Shown: positions 36,020 through 45,248, counted from the first letter of the stretch. The stretch: 64,000 nucleotides of DNA from Cytophagales bacterium (GCA_017303795.1 JAFLBR010000012.1:90265-154264); one strand, 5' to 3'. Numbers and translations are program-made. The notes: generated by a model from the letters alone, not told the origin.

Positions 36020-37741
36020 ATGAATTCTGTTTCTATTCCTCAGCGCCCGGCTCGCCATTTTCTTCCAACTGATTTTGCCGTTACTACCTGGCAAGAAATT
36101 AAACCGTATTTCGATGATCTGGCCGCTCGCGTGCTTTCGAATGAAAGCGATCTGCAACGCTGGTTGTCCGATAGAAGTGAGTTGGAATCTGTGATTAGCG
36201 AAGATTTAGGCTGGCGGTATATCAAGATGACTTGTTATACCGAGAATGAAACATACAGCAAAAGTTATCAGGACTTTGTAGAGAACATTCAGCCGCAGAT
36301 AGCACCGTATGCCGATCAACTTAATCGTAAATTAGCGGAGTCGCCATTTCTTACTAACCTCGAATCAAAAGCTGGTTATAAAATTCTGATCCGCAATCTG
36401 AAAAAAGATATTGAGTTGTTTCGCGAAGCGAACATCCCCCTCTTTACGCAAATCAATACCGAAACACAGAAGTATGCGCAGCTATCGGGCGCCATGACAG
36501 TGATGATTGGCGACAAAGAACTTACGTTGCAACAAGCTGCGGTTATTCTGCAATCAACCGATCGCGCCAAACGCGAAGAGGCTTATCATAAAATTTCGGA
36601 ACGCAGATTAAAAGATAAAGAAACATTGGATGGTTTATTCACCACACTAATTGGTTTGCGCCATCAGGTATCGGTAAATGCAGGGCAGCAAAACTTTCGC
36701 GATTACATGTTTAAATCTTACGGCCGGTTTGATTATACGCCAAAAGATTGTTTTGATTTTCATGAGGCTATTGCTACCGAAGTTGTACCAATTCTTAATC
36801 AATTAAGTAAAGAGCGTAAGCAAAAACTGGGTGTGGCTAAACTAAAGCCGTGGGATAAAGCTGTGGATGCCGATGGGTTGCCACCTTTAAAGGCGTTTGA
36901 AAATGGTAAAGACCTTACTGAAAAATCGATTTCGTGTTTTCAAAAGTTAGATCCGTTTTTGGGTCAGTGTTTATCTATTATGAAAGAGATGGGCCATCTC
37001 GATCTGGAGTCCAGAAAAGGAAAAGCACCGGGCGGTTATAACTATCCGTTGGCTGAGATTGGTGTGCCGTTCATTTTTATGAATGCCACCTCAACCATGC
37101 GCGATATGACAACCATTATGCATGAAGGCGGCCATGCCGTGCATAATTTTCTAACGAAAGATTTAGCGTTAGCCGATTTCAAATCGCCACCGATGGAAGT
37201 TGCCGAATTGGCATCTATGAGTATGGAATTAATTTCGATGAAGCATTGGGATATTTTCTTTCCGGATGAAGCCGAACGGAAACGTGCAAAGCGTGAACAG
37301 TTAGAAGATATTATAGAAACCTTGCCTTGGGTAGCCACTATTGATCAGTTTCAACATTGGCTTTATGAAAACCCAACGCACACACCTGAACAACGCAAAG
37401 AAAAATGGAATGAAGTGTTTGCGCGGTTTGCCGATACTGTAACCGATTGGACTGATCAGGAAATTGCGCGAGATTACCTGTGGCAAAAACAATTGCACTT
37501 ATACGAAGTACCATTCTATTATATTGAATATGGCATGGCGCAACTAGGAGCTATTGCGCTTTGGCGGAATTACAAGCTCGATAATCAAAAAGGCTTGCAA
37601 GGTTATATGAATGCGTTGAAGCTAGGCAACCTGAGTACCATTCCAGAAATTTATGCTGCGGCTAATATCCGGTTTGATTTTAGCCGCGAGTATATTAAAG
37701 AGTTGATGGATTTTGTACGGACAGAATTAGCAGCAATTTAA
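36020..37741 (+). CDS. M3 family oligopeptidase (PepF/oligoendopeptidase-like)
   Basis: 573 residues from the ATG at 36020; a TTG at 35999 is a weaker alternative. A helical N-terminal lobe precedes the gluzincin motif MHEGGHAVH (HExxH near residue 368) and the third ligand region FKSPPMEVAELASMSMEL. This is a cytosolic zinc peptidase degrading short peptides. It has no signal peptide. The 3' end overlaps the convergent MarR gene by 4 bases. Confidence 0.92.
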   Translation: MNSVSIPQRPARHFLPTDFAVTTWQEIKPYFDDLAARVLSNESDLQRWLSDRSELESVISEDLGWRYIKMTCYTENETYSKSYQDFVENIQPQIAPYADQLNRKLAESPFLTNLESKAGYKILIRNLKKDIELFREANIPLFTQINTETQKYAQLSGAMTVMIGDKELTLQQAAVILQSTDRAKREEAYHKISERRLKDKETLDGLFTTLIGLRHQVSVNAGQQNFRDYMFKSYGRFDYTPKDCFDFHEAIATEVVPILNQLSKERKQKLGVAKLKPWDKAVDADGLPPLKAFENGKDLTEKSISCFQKLDPFLGQCLSIMKEMGHLDLESRKGKAPGGYNYPLAEIGVPFIFMNATSTMRDMTTIMHEGGHAVHNFLTKDLALADFKSPPMEVAELASMSMELISMKHWDIFFPDEAERKRAKREQLEDIIETLPWVATIDQFQHWLYENPTHTPEQRKEKWNEVFARFADTVTDWTDQEIARDYLWQKQLHLYEVPFYYIEYGMAQLGAIALWRNYKLDNQKGLQGYMNALKLGNLSTIPEIYAAANIRFDFSREYIKELMDFVRTELAAI

Positions 37742-38187
37742 TCGCGGCAGCTATCTAATAGTGCATTCAGTTTTTTTGCATCCGCAGATGTTAACCGCAT
37801 TACTTCCGTATCGAGAGAATTGATTACGGAGTCGAGTTTTTCGAGCAGGGTTAAGCCTTGAGTGGTGATGCGAATTTCAGAAGAGCGCTTGTCTTGCTTG
37901 CTGGTTGATTTCTCAATTAATTTTTTTCCGATAAGCCGATCGAGTAAACGCGAAACGTCAGAGTTCTTATCCAACATCCGGCTTTTAAGTTCGTACGCAC
38001 AGATACGATTGGGGTGCTGACCTCTTAAAATGCGAAGTATGTTGTATTGCTGGCCGGTAATACCAAACGGTTCAAAAAATTCTTTTTGCAATGTCTGAAT
38101 CCAGTTGGCCGTAAACAAGATATTGAGTACAGCCTTTTGTTGCTCACTCTTAAATTTTTCTTGTTTGATTTCCTGTTCCAGTTTCAT
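37738..38187 (-). CDS. MarR family transcriptional regulator
   Basis: 149 residues with the winged-helix MarR fold: ITGQQYNILRILRGQHPNRICAYEL, recognition helix region DVSRLLDRLIGKKLIEK and wing DKRSSEIRIT. It lies 93 bases downstream of a yceI-type gene on the same strand; in Bacteroidota MarR and YceI genes are often neighbours, so it may control that gene. A strong hairpin lies in the gap. Confidence 0.9.
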   Translation of the reverse strand: MKLEQEIKQEKFKSEQQKAVLNILFTANWIQTLQKEFFEPFGITGQQYNILRILRGQHPNRICAYELKSRMLDKNSDVSRLLDRLIGKKLIEKSTSKQDKRSSEIRITTQGLTLLEKLDSVINSLDTEVMRLTSADAKKLNALLDSCRD

Positions 38188-38213
38188 AAAAAAAGAAGGC
38201 TGTATTAATGCTA

Positions 38214-38256
38214 AAACCTTCCAGGTCTAATGATATAATATAGACCTGAAAGGTTT
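38214..38256 (-). repeat. Hairpin repeat (AGACCTG-type) between yceI and marR
   Basis: Arms of 16 bases (38214-38229 and 38241-38256) pair with one mismatch around an 11-base AT-only-like loop. The position just after the yceI stop suggests a terminator or attenuator between yceI and marR, though no long T-run follows. The AGACCTG core recurs before the gene at 29197. Confidence 0.55.
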
Positions 38257-38280
38257 GTAACTCAGCCTCGTTCAATAAAA

Positions 38281-38844
38281 TTATTGAGCCTTAAATTCAC
38301 CTTTGGCAGTAATGGTTACTTCATCGCCTGCACCTGGGCCCGACTTACCTACACCATAATCAATACGGTTTAAAGTAGTAGTAGCCTTGAAGCCTGCAAT
38401 TTTCTTTCCATCGCGACCAGCAGCTGTACCGATAAGGGTAAGATCAAGCGTTACTGTTTTAGTAACTCCGTGCATAGTAAGGTCGCCTGTAACTTTGTAA
38501 GCTTTGTCGCCAGTCTTTTTGAATGACGTGCTTTTGAAAGTTAGCGTAGCAAATTTCTCTACATCAAAAAAGTCAGGGCTTCTTAAGTGCTTATCGCGAC
38601 CTTCGTTGTTGGTATCCACAGAGCTGATATCAGCAGTCAGTTCGATAGTAGCATCAGCAAAATCTTCGCCTGTTGAAGTGATGGTAGCATCAAACGAATT
38701 GAATTGACCTTCTACTTCTGAGATCATCAGGTGAGTAATTGAAAAGCCAAGTTTAGAGTGGGCTTTGTCAACCTTCCAGGTTGTTTGCGCAGTTGCAACT
38801 CCGGCAACGAACAGCAACGCAACTAATACATTCAGTTTTTTCAT
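38281..38844 (-). CDS. YceI family protein
   Basis: 187 residues with a signal peptide ending VATAQ. YceI lipocalin-like barrel: TWKVDKAHSKLGFSITHLM at the N-terminus, FADATIELTADISSVDTNN, the RDKHLRSPDFFD motif, and the GDLTMHGVTKTVTLDL strand pair. YceI barrels bind isoprenoid lipids in the periplasm and are often stress- or pH-induced. A MarR gene follows on the same strand. Confidence 0.93.
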   Translation of the reverse strand: MKKLNVLVALLFVAGVATAQTTWKVDKAHSKLGFSITHLMISEVEGQFNSFDATITSTGEDFADATIELTADISSVDTNNEGRDKHLRSPDFFDVEKFATLTFKSTSFKKTGDKAYKVTGDLTMHGVTKTVTLDLTLIGTAAGRDGKKIAGFKATTTLNRIDYGVGKSGPGAGDEVTITAKGEFKAQ

Positions 38845-38950
38845 GTGTTGTTTTTTAGTTTGGTTTTGTTGTGCAAGTATAACACCACTTTTTACAATGA
38901 ATGTTTAAACATGTAACTATCTTTTGTTAACAGCTTGTTAATCAGTGGTA

Positions 38951-38993
38951 AAAAATTACCGAAAGCCTGAACCAGGTCTGAAATCAGGCTTTC
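38951..38993 (-). terminator. Rho-independent terminator overlapping the methyltransferase stop codon
   Basis: On the minus strand GAAAGCCTGA and TCAGGCTTTC form a perfect 10-base stem (38984-38993 with 38961-38970), followed by GGTAATTTTTT. The TGA stop of the TrmN6-like gene is part of the upstream arm. Confidence 0.65.
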
Positions 38994-39694
38994 AGGTAGA
39001 ACGCTTTTGTAAGGCTTTTGTAGGCTTCGGTCCAGGTTTCGCCCGATTCGTAAAGAATCAGTTCTTCCAATTGCTGCGGTTGTGGCTCTAAACTCAGCTC
39101 CACTAAAATTCGCTCCACCGGCTTGGCTTGCCGCGAACGAAACGCACACCTTCGAATGCAATACCAACCATGTTCAGCACTTAGTTGAACTAATTGCAGG
39201 GCTTCTGTTTCGGGTAAGATTACACTTAACCTTCCGGCAGGAGAAAGCAAACGCTTGCCGTGATGTAGCAAATCAAGTTGCGATAAAGTTTCGGTATGCC
39301 GCGCCTGCATTCGTTTTTCAGTTGGTGGTTTGTAACTGTTTATAAAGTAGGGCGGATTACTTACAATCAAATCGAACGGTTCAGAAACAAATTGTTGCAC
39401 TGAAGTATGCTGTACCACTATTTTTTCCGGCCACGGAGATTGACTTATATTTTCTTGCGCTACTTCACAGTCTTCTTCCGAAAGATCAATCGCGGTAATG
39501 CGCACATCGGTTTGTGTACGCTGGGCAAGCATAAGAGCAATTACACCGGTGCCGGTTCCCACATCTAATATACGTTTGGCATTTTCAAGGTTAGTCCATG
39601 CGCCCAGTAAAACGCCATCGGTACCAACCTTCATGGTTGCTTGCCGATGACTAATGTTAAATTGTTTAAACCGGAATACGCTTTTATCGCGCAT
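38984..39694 (-). CDS. tRNA1(Val) (adenine(37)-N6)-methyltransferase, TrmN6-like
   Basis: 236 residues, class I SAM methyltransferase. FKQFNISHRQATMKVGTDG precedes the SAM loop LDVGTGTGVIALML, then TAIDLSEED, and the catalytic motif VSNPPYF typical of N6-adenine methylation. The length and N-terminal H/M-K-VGTDG pattern match the YfiC/TrmN6 family, which modifies A37 of tRNA-Val. It is cytosolic. The stop lies inside a terminator hairpin. Confidence 0.88.
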   Translation of the reverse strand: MRDKSVFRFKQFNISHRQATMKVGTDGVLLGAWTNLENAKRILDVGTGTGVIALMLAQRTQTDVRITAIDLSEEDCEVAQENISQSPWPEKIVVQHTSVQQFVSEPFDLIVSNPPYFINSYKPPTEKRMQARHTETLSQLDLLHHGKRLLSPAGRLSVILPETEALQLVQLSAEHGWYCIRRCAFRSRQAKPVERILVELSLEPQPQQLEELILYESGETWTEAYKSLTKAFYLKA

Positions 39695-39696
39695 GG

Positions 39697-41076
39697 TTAT
39701 CGCGGTAACGCATCAATCACTTTAGAAACAAAGCGGTTCATATCCAACTCGTTTGTCTGGCTTAAGCCTAGGCGCACCACTACTAATTTTTTAGAAGGCA
39801 CTACAAATACAAACTGGCCTTCAAAACCTTCGGCTTGAAAAGAATCGGCAGGTGCATCAGGATAAGTACGGTTGCGCTGATCATCCATACTGCCGGCATT
39901 GGTCCACCATTGTGCGCCATACTCACCACGCTTGGCAGCAGTAGCGGCTGTGGCCGAGTAAGCAACCCAGCCTATTGGGAGAATTTGCTCGTCATTAAAA
40001 ACGCCATCGTTAAGATATAACAAACCGAAGCGGGCCCAATCGCGCGCAGTAGCCCACCCGAATGAAGAACCTACGTATGTACCTCCGGCATCGGGTTCAA
40101 TTACCATACTGCGGGCACCAATTTTTTCAAACAACTCGCGGTAGTAAAATTTATAGTAATCATCATCACCAATGGCTTCTCTAATCAACCGCGAAATAAT
40201 GTTGGTGGTACCGCTGGAATATTCAAACACGGTGTTGGGCTCTGATTCCAATGGCGATTGCATCGCGTAAAGCCCCATGTCTTTTTTATTAAAAATCATT
40301 TTTGTTGCGGGACTTGGGCCTGCATAAAATTCTTCCCACTCAAGACCGCTGCTGGCTTGTAATAAATTGTGCAGTGTAATTTTTTTGCGATCGTCATTTT
40401 GCCATTGCGGAATTGGCGCAGGGTCAAAAACTTTCATGCGACCATCTTTGGTAAGAATCCCGGTAATGGCATTGGTAATACTCTTGGTCATAGACCAACC
40501 CATGTGGCGCGAGTTAACATCATAACCCGATGCGTACCGCTCTGCAATAATTTCACCATTGTAAAGAACTACAACGGCACGGGTATTTACAGGCCCGGCC
40601 GAATCGGTTTCGGTAAAGGCAAAATCCAAAGCTTCTTTCAATACGGTTACAAAAATCCCGGTATCAATCGCAGGTTTAATCATATTGCCCATCGGCCACG
40701 GAATGGTATCCTGATTAACAGGAGCCATGGTGTGGAAATTTATTTTCTGACCGCGCAGTTCTGCTTCCGAAATTTCCGAAACCAACGTGCACCCCAAACC
40801 TTTGCGGTAAATGGCTTTGCGTTTGGCTAACCCAAAAACAGTTCCGGTAACGGTTGAATCGTTTGCATTCACATCAAAGCTACCGAGACTTTGCAACCCG
40901 GCACCCAGTTCCTGCCGGATTACATCATCGGCAGTGCGCCCATTCAGAAACACACAGGTACATAAATCTTTCGCTCCAAACGCACTGATAATGGGCAATG
41001 CCTGCCAGGCATACCGAAGTCCATAGCCTACAACCAGTATAACTATAACCAGAATTGATCGCTTGATGATTTTCAT
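39697..41076 (-). CDS. Membrane-anchored serine hydrolase (beta-lactamase family)
   Basis: 459 residues from the ATG at 41076 with one N-terminal transmembrane helix. S-x-x-K is SMTK in GWSMTKSITNAITG; the Y-x-N-like tyrosine is in FEYSSGTTN. Residues about 30-115 hold a CTCVFLNGRT segment with paired cysteines, as in the 6-aminohexanoate-dimer hydrolase-like group. Function likely amide or ester hydrolysis; no resistance role is implied. A longer frame to 41145 lacks a sensible start and is rejected. It ends 2 bases before the methyltransferase start, so both may share a transcript. Confidence 0.88.
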   Translation of the reverse strand: MKIIKRSILVIVILVVGYGLRYAWQALPIISAFGAKDLCTCVFLNGRTADDVIRQELGAGLQSLGSFDVNANDSTVTGTVFGLAKRKAIYRKGLGCTLVSEISEAELRGQKINFHTMAPVNQDTIPWPMGNMIKPAIDTGIFVTVLKEALDFAFTETDSAGPVNTRAVVVLYNGEIIAERYASGYDVNSRHMGWSMTKSITNAITGILTKDGRMKVFDPAPIPQWQNDDRKKITLHNLLQASSGLEWEEFYAGPSPATKMIFNKKDMGLYAMQSPLESEPNTVFEYSSGTTNIISRLIREAIGDDDYYKFYYRELFEKIGARSMVIEPDAGGTYVGSSFGWATARDWARFGLLYLNDGVFNDEQILPIGWVAYSATAATAAKRGEYGAQWWTNAGSMDDQRNRTYPDAPADSFQAEGFEGQFVFVVPSKKLVVVRLGLSQTNELDMNRFVSKVIDALPR

Positions 41077-41220
41077 AACGGTGATTTTCTTAATCGGGAC
41101 ACTAAAATACAGGCTGCACCCGAGGGGCCAAACAAAACCAACCAATAAACTCCCGGCAGACCTTTTATGTGTGGTATTTACTAAGATTATCCCAATAAAA
41201 TCACTTTCGATTAATTAGGC

Positions 41221-41228
41221 TACCTTTG
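41221..41228 (+). promoter_or_regulatory. -7 element of the DEAD-box helicase gene
   Basis: TACCTTTG fits TAnnTTTG exactly and lies 22 bases before the ATG at 41251, giving a very short leader. No good -33 element is visible at 19 bases. Confidence 0.5.
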
Positions 41229-41250
41229 CAGCTTATTACAACAACAATTA

Positions 41251-42987
41251 ATGAAATCATTTGAAAGCCTGGGACTTTCCGGGCAATTGGTGGAATCGAT
41301 CCGCCAACTGGGTTTTGAAACCCCAACCCCAATTCAGGAAAAAGCTATTCCTATTTTATTACAAGGCAATCTGGATCTGGTAGGTCTGGCCCAGACCGGC
41401 ACCGGTAAAACGGCTGCCTTTGGTTTGCCTTTGCTGGAATTGGTAAACGAAAACAACCGCGCCACACAGGCATTGGTTATTGCGCCTACGCGCGAGTTAA
41501 GCGTACAGATTACAAACGACCTGGAACGATTCTCGGCATCTTTTAAAAAGTTAAACATTGTAACCGTTTATGGTGGAGCCAGTATTCGCGATCAGATAAT
41601 GAAAGTGAAACGTGGCGCGCAAATTATTGTAGCCACACCGGGCCGGTTAATGGATTTGCTTTCGCGGAAAGTAGTGGACCTTACAGCCATACAATACATT
41701 GTGCTTGACGAAGCCGATGAAATGCTGAACATGGGTTTTAAAGAAGATATTGACGAAATACTTTCTACCACACCCGAAGAAAAAAATGTGTGGCTCTTTA
41801 GTGCTACCATGCCACGCGAAGTGCGTGAGATTTCTAAAAACTACATGCGTAACCCGCAGGAGTTAACGATGGGCGAACGCAATCAGGGTAACGAGAACAT
41901 CGACCACCAATACATAGTGGTAGATGAACGCGACAAGTATCTGGCGCTGAAACGATTTGTAGATAATACACCCGACATCTATGGCGTAATTTTTTGCCGT
42001 ACTAAAATCGATACACAAAAAATTGCCGAGCATTTAATTAAAGACGGCTATAGTGCCGATCCGTTGCATGGCGACCTTACCCAACAGCAACGCGACCGGG
42101 TAATGAAAAGCTTTAAGAATAAGTCGTTGCAATTATTGGTTGCAACCGATGTGGCTGCCCGTGGTATTGATGTGAGTAACCTGACGCACGTAATACACAT
42201 GAATATGCCCGATGAAATGGAGTATTACACGCACCGCAGCGGGCGCACAGCCCGTGCCGGTAAAAAAGGAATTTCCATTGCCATTATCTCCAAGCGCGAG
42301 ATTGGAAGAATACAACAAGTGGAGCGCAGCATTAAGCGGAAGTTTACGCGCATCAATGTGCCTACTGGCGATGAAGTTTGTCAGAACAAATTATTGGCGC
42401 TGGTACATAAAGTGAAACAGGTTGAGGTAAATGAAGAAGAGATTGATTCATTTTTACCGGAAGTGTATCACGAGTTGAAAGACTTAAGCAAAGAAGACAT
42501 CATCAAGCGTTTTGCTTCTATTGAGTTTAATCGCTTTCTGGAATATTACCGCGATGCACGCGACCTGAATAAATCGGAGAAAAGAACATTTGAGTTTGCC
42601 GAAGAAGATGATCGCTACCTAACCGGTGACCGCGTATTTATTAACGTAGGTAAAATGGACGGCTTGGAGAAAGGAAGTCTTATTGATCTGATTGTTGATT
42701 TTGGTGAAGTAGATAAGAAAGTGATTGGCAAGATTGACCTGAAGGGCGCCTATTCTTTCTTTGAACTTGAAAAAGGAGTGTTTGAAAAACTCATTCAAAA
42801 CTTTGAAGGTGTAGAACTGCGTGGTCGCAAGGTGCGGCTGGAGTTAACTTCGCCACACAAAGAAAAATACTCCGAGAAAAAGAAAGAACGTTTTTATAGT
42901 TCGAAAGGAAAAAGCGGTGGCTACGAAGGTGGAAACCGGGATAGAGGCAGCAGAGATAGAGATTCTGGGAAGCGGAAGAGATATTAA
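41251..42987 (+). CDS. DEAD-box RNA helicase with DbpA-type RNA-binding domain
   Basis: 578 residues. Q motif (FETPTPIQEKAIP), motif I AQTGTGKT (47-54), DEAD at 153-156, SAT in WLFSATMP, motif V ATDVAARGID and motif VI HRSGRTARAG. A DbpA-like RNA-binding domain follows (about 465-540, VFINVGKMDGLEKGSL), then a short Lys/Gly/Arg-rich tail ending in RGG-like repeats. Such helicases (CsdA/DeaD group) act in ribosome assembly and cold-stress RNA remodelling. It is a single-gene unit with a strong terminator downstream. Confidence 0.95.
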   Translation: MKSFESLGLSGQLVESIRQLGFETPTPIQEKAIPILLQGNLDLVGLAQTGTGKTAAFGLPLLELVNENNRATQALVIAPTRELSVQITNDLERFSASFKKLNIVTVYGGASIRDQIMKVKRGAQIIVATPGRLMDLLSRKVVDLTAIQYIVLDEADEMLNMGFKEDIDEILSTTPEEKNVWLFSATMPREVREISKNYMRNPQELTMGERNQGNENIDHQYIVVDERDKYLALKRFVDNTPDIYGVIFCRTKIDTQKIAEHLIKDGYSADPLHGDLTQQQRDRVMKSFKNKSLQLLVATDVAARGIDVSNLTHVIHMNMPDEMEYYTHRSGRTARAGKKGISIAIISKREIGRIQQVERSIKRKFTRINVPTGDEVCQNKLLALVHKVKQVEVNEEEIDSFLPEVYHELKDLSKEDIIKRFASIEFNRFLEYYRDARDLNKSEKRTFEFAEEDDRYLTGDRVFINVGKMDGLEKGSLIDLIVDFGEVDKKVIGKIDLKGAYSFFELEKGVFEKLIQNFEGVELRGRKVRLELTSPHKEKYSEKKKERFYSSKGKSGGYEGGNRDRGSRDRDSGKRKRY

Positions 42988-43012
42988 TCGATTATTGATC
43001 TAAGTTTCATGG

Positions 43013-43046
43013 CAGGCATATCAAACTTTGATATGCCTGTTTTTTT
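43013..43046 (+). terminator. Rho-independent terminator of the helicase gene
   Basis: A perfect 13-base inverted repeat (CAGGCATATCAAA and its complement, separated by one C) is followed by seven T. It lies 26 bases after the helicase stop. Confidence 0.9.
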
Positions 43047-43055
43047 ATGCCTGAT

Positions 43056-44291
43056 TTAATCTGCGGCCACACCACTCTTTACAGATTGAATCGTTTCAAC
43101 ACCCGCCACCAATCCGTTTGCAATAAAATTATTTCCAACGCTTACTTTCGAAATGGTAAACGTTTGCTGATGGCCCGGCAAGTGGGTAATGGTGGTTAAT
43201 CGTTCCGGCCCGTTAGCGGTTATAAATAAATCACCGGGTTCAATTTTTTGAATACTTTCAAACCCTTCGTATTGAGCTGAATGATCGGGCTTAAGCGAAG
43301 CCCAACCTTTTTTGAGAATGTGATAGGGATGATCTTGTGTGGAAGTAATGATGAGTCCACTTTCAAACTGATAGGTAACTAAGCCATGATGCACTACACT
43401 TTCCAACTTTTCGATGGTGGTGACTTTTAGTTCCTGCGATTCAAAATCAAAATAAGAAATTTGATCACCCACGTTTAAGTCTTCGATGTTGCGCGTTGAC
43501 TTATCGGCCATTTGGATCTGAGTTCCTTTTGCAAAACAATGCACATCCAGTCCGTCAAAGTATAACTCGGAAATAACTACATCATCGTACTTCAAACCTT
43601 TGTACACTTCCATTATTTCAAACTTCAGCGTCCAATCGGGTTTGCGTTGAAGGGCTTCAAAGTCTTCGCGGTTTGCACTGCCGAGTGGCTCAACCTTAAA
43701 CGTTTGTAATGCTCTTTCGTCTTTCAGATTAAGAATGGCGTAGGGTTTATTGTTTACATACATTTTTAATTTCTTCACGCGTGAGTTATTAGCCCACGCA
43801 GTCTGGCTTTTTACAAAACCATTTGCAATCAGAATTTCAGTAACGCGGGGCGCAGCCGCACTAAAGCTGTACTCCAGAAACTCGCCAATGCCATAACCCG
43901 CTACGCCTTCTACCCAGGCGTTTTTATAATTAAAGTCGTGCGCGTTTTGGGCTTCGTAGGTGTTGGTGCCTTGTGCTTTTAAATAACTGGAAGCTGTTAC
44001 TTTTTTCGGACCTTCACCACAATACCAACTGCAGCCATCGCCTATGCTGGCCCAATAATCCTGATTGGTTTCATCTACTGCCGAGTACGCTTTTTTTTCA
44101 GCGGCCGTCAGGTCATCGTACTTTACGCCCGAGGATAGTTTGTCATCAATCTTCTTAAACAACACCAATGCATTCGCGAAAGCTTTTTCGCCTTCGGCAC
44201 TAAAAGTAAGCGTAGTTACTGTTGCCGGATTTAATTCTTTAATCTGGCACACGGCTGCATGGGCGAGGAAGAGTAGGAGGAGAGTTTTCAT
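43056..44291 (-). CDS. Secreted NADase-type glycan-binding domain fused to a Hint domain
   Basis: 411 residues from the ATG at 44291; signal peptide ending AAVCQ. The middle part (about 90-240) looks like the discoidin-type NADase-type glycan-binding fold (ASSYLKAQGTNTYEAQNAHD, YGIGEFLEYSFS, VVISELYFDGLDVHC). The last about 160 residues are a Hint (hedgehog/intein) domain: Cys about 252 in HCFAKGTQIQM, the block-B-like TSTQDHPYHI, and the end NNFIANGLVAG. Hint domains cleave the peptide bond at their first Cys, so the glycan-binding part could be released or esterified. Activity is inferred; the pairing is unusual. Confidence 0.8.
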   Translation of the reverse strand: MKTLLLLFLAHAAVCQIKELNPATVTTLTFSAEGEKAFANALVLFKKIDDKLSSGVKYDDLTAAEKKAYSAVDETNQDYWASIGDGCSWYCGEGPKKVTASSYLKAQGTNTYEAQNAHDFNYKNAWVEGVAGYGIGEFLEYSFSAAAPRVTEILIANGFVKSQTAWANNSRVKKLKMYVNNKPYAILNLKDERALQTFKVEPLGSANREDFEALQRKPDWTLKFEIMEVYKGLKYDDVVISELYFDGLDVHCFAKGTQIQMADKSTRNIEDLNVGDQISYFDFESQELKVTTIEKLESVVHHGLVTYQFESGLIITSTQDHPYHILKKGWASLKPDHSAQYEGFESIQKIEPGDLFITANGPERLTTITHLPGHQQTFTISKVSVGNNFIANGLVAGVETIQSVKSGVAAD

Positions 44292-44371
44292 TTGGGGGAA
44301 ATGATAATGTTGTTTTCTAACGAGGTGGCCGTACACTGCTAATTAGTGTTATAAAAATAGGTAGTAGGGTT

Positions 44372-44713
44372 TCAATTCATTTTCTTTCTTATTTCGTCAA
44401 GGTTTGCAAGAACGTATTCGAAATTATCAAGGATTGATAGCGCAAATTCCACTTGGGTCCTTTTGTTATGATACTTATTGACTGAAAAGTAGCCATAGAA
44501 ATTTCCCTCTTTATCAACCAAGATTGGGGCTTGATTTGTGTACTCGTTCCAAGGACTAAATTGACCGTACTTATTACCATATGTTCCAAATTGATTCCAT
44601 ATCGAATTAACTCCGTGTTTATTACCATGCAAGCCAAACTCATTCCATATTGAAGTAACATCATGTTTGCTACAATTTAAGCATCCCATCTTGATAATAT
44701 CATCCCAGTACAT
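44372..44713 (-). CDS. Small hypothetical protein with internal W-N-x-F-G repeats
   Basis: 113 residues without a signal peptide. The N-terminal half contains three copies of a 15-residue repeat (SIWNEFGLHGNKHGV, SIWNQFGTYGNKYGQ, then SPWNEY). A conserved-looking part (APILVDKEGNFYGYFSVN) follows, and the end is helical. I have seen similar hypothetical proteins, but no function is known. CxxC occurs at the N-terminus (CLNC). Gene call is supported by the strong repeat constraint and protein-like composition. Confidence 0.65.
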   Translation of the reverse strand: MYWDDIIKMGCLNCSKHDVTSIWNEFGLHGNKHGVNSIWNQFGTYGNKYGQFSPWNEYTNQAPILVDKEGNFYGYFSVNKYHNKRTQVEFALSILDNFEYVLANLDEIRKKMN

Positions 44714-44780
44714 AATTTAAAAAGTAGAATGCAATTTCATTATCTACACTAAAATAACATTTCAATCCTCACCTCACAAC

Positions 44781-45248
44781 TCACACCGGCTTAAACTGCT
44801 CAAAGGCTTCTTTGCAACTGTGGCAATAATAAAGGGCGCGGCAGAGGGTAGGGCCAAAGGGAGTTTTTAATTCGGTATTGGTGCCGTTGCAACGGGGGCA
44901 CGTGGCGGTTTCTAAAATTTCCAGATCGGTGAATAACTTGTTATCGGGTGGCGGGGCAAGGCCGTATTTTTTCAACGCAGCTTTTCCCTTTTCAGAAATC
45001 AAATCTGAGCTCCATGGTTTTTCAAAGGAGATGGTAACATGTGGTTTATACCCGTGTTGTTGCAAAGCAGTTTCTACTTCGGCTTTCATGTAATCCATAG
45101 CCGGGCAACCCACAAAAGTAGGCGTCATTTTTACGAGTACAGTATCGCCATCAACCACAACATCTGTAATCACACCGAGGTCAACCAGCGAGAGCACGGG
45201 GATCTCTGGGTCTTTTACGGTTTCGAGGATGTGGAGGATTTTGTTCAT
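44781..45248 (-). CDS. paaD: 1,2-phenylacetyl-CoA epoxidase subunit PaaD
   Basis: 155 residues. An N-terminal MIP18/DUF59 domain (DPEIPVLSLVDLGVI, PTFVGCPAMDYMK) with its Cys is followed by a C-terminal zinc-ribbon-like part with CPRC and CHSC. PaaD belongs to the SufT/MIP18 family and is thought to help mature iron sites of the PaaABCE complex that epoxidises phenylacetyl-CoA. It is the last gene of the local paa cluster. A 142-base palindromic tandem repeat separates it from paaC. Confidence 0.95.
   Translation of the reverse strand: MNKILHILETVKDPEIPVLSLVDLGVITDVVVDGDTVLVKMTPTFVGCPAMDYMKAEVETALQQHGYKPHVTISFEKPWSSDLISEKGKAALKKYGLAPPPDNKLFTDLEILETATCPRCNGTNTELKTPFGPTLCRALYYCHSCKEAFEQFKPV

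Noticed and set aside
40369-40830. A 153-codon plus-strand frame
   Set aside because: It is antisense to the membrane-anchored serine hydrolase, whose active-site motif is intact.
30672-41076. Three beta-lactamase-fold proteins as antibiotic resistance genes
   Set aside because: They have S-x-x-K motifs and accessory domains of the general serine hydrolase/esterase group, and nothing points to beta-lactam specificity.
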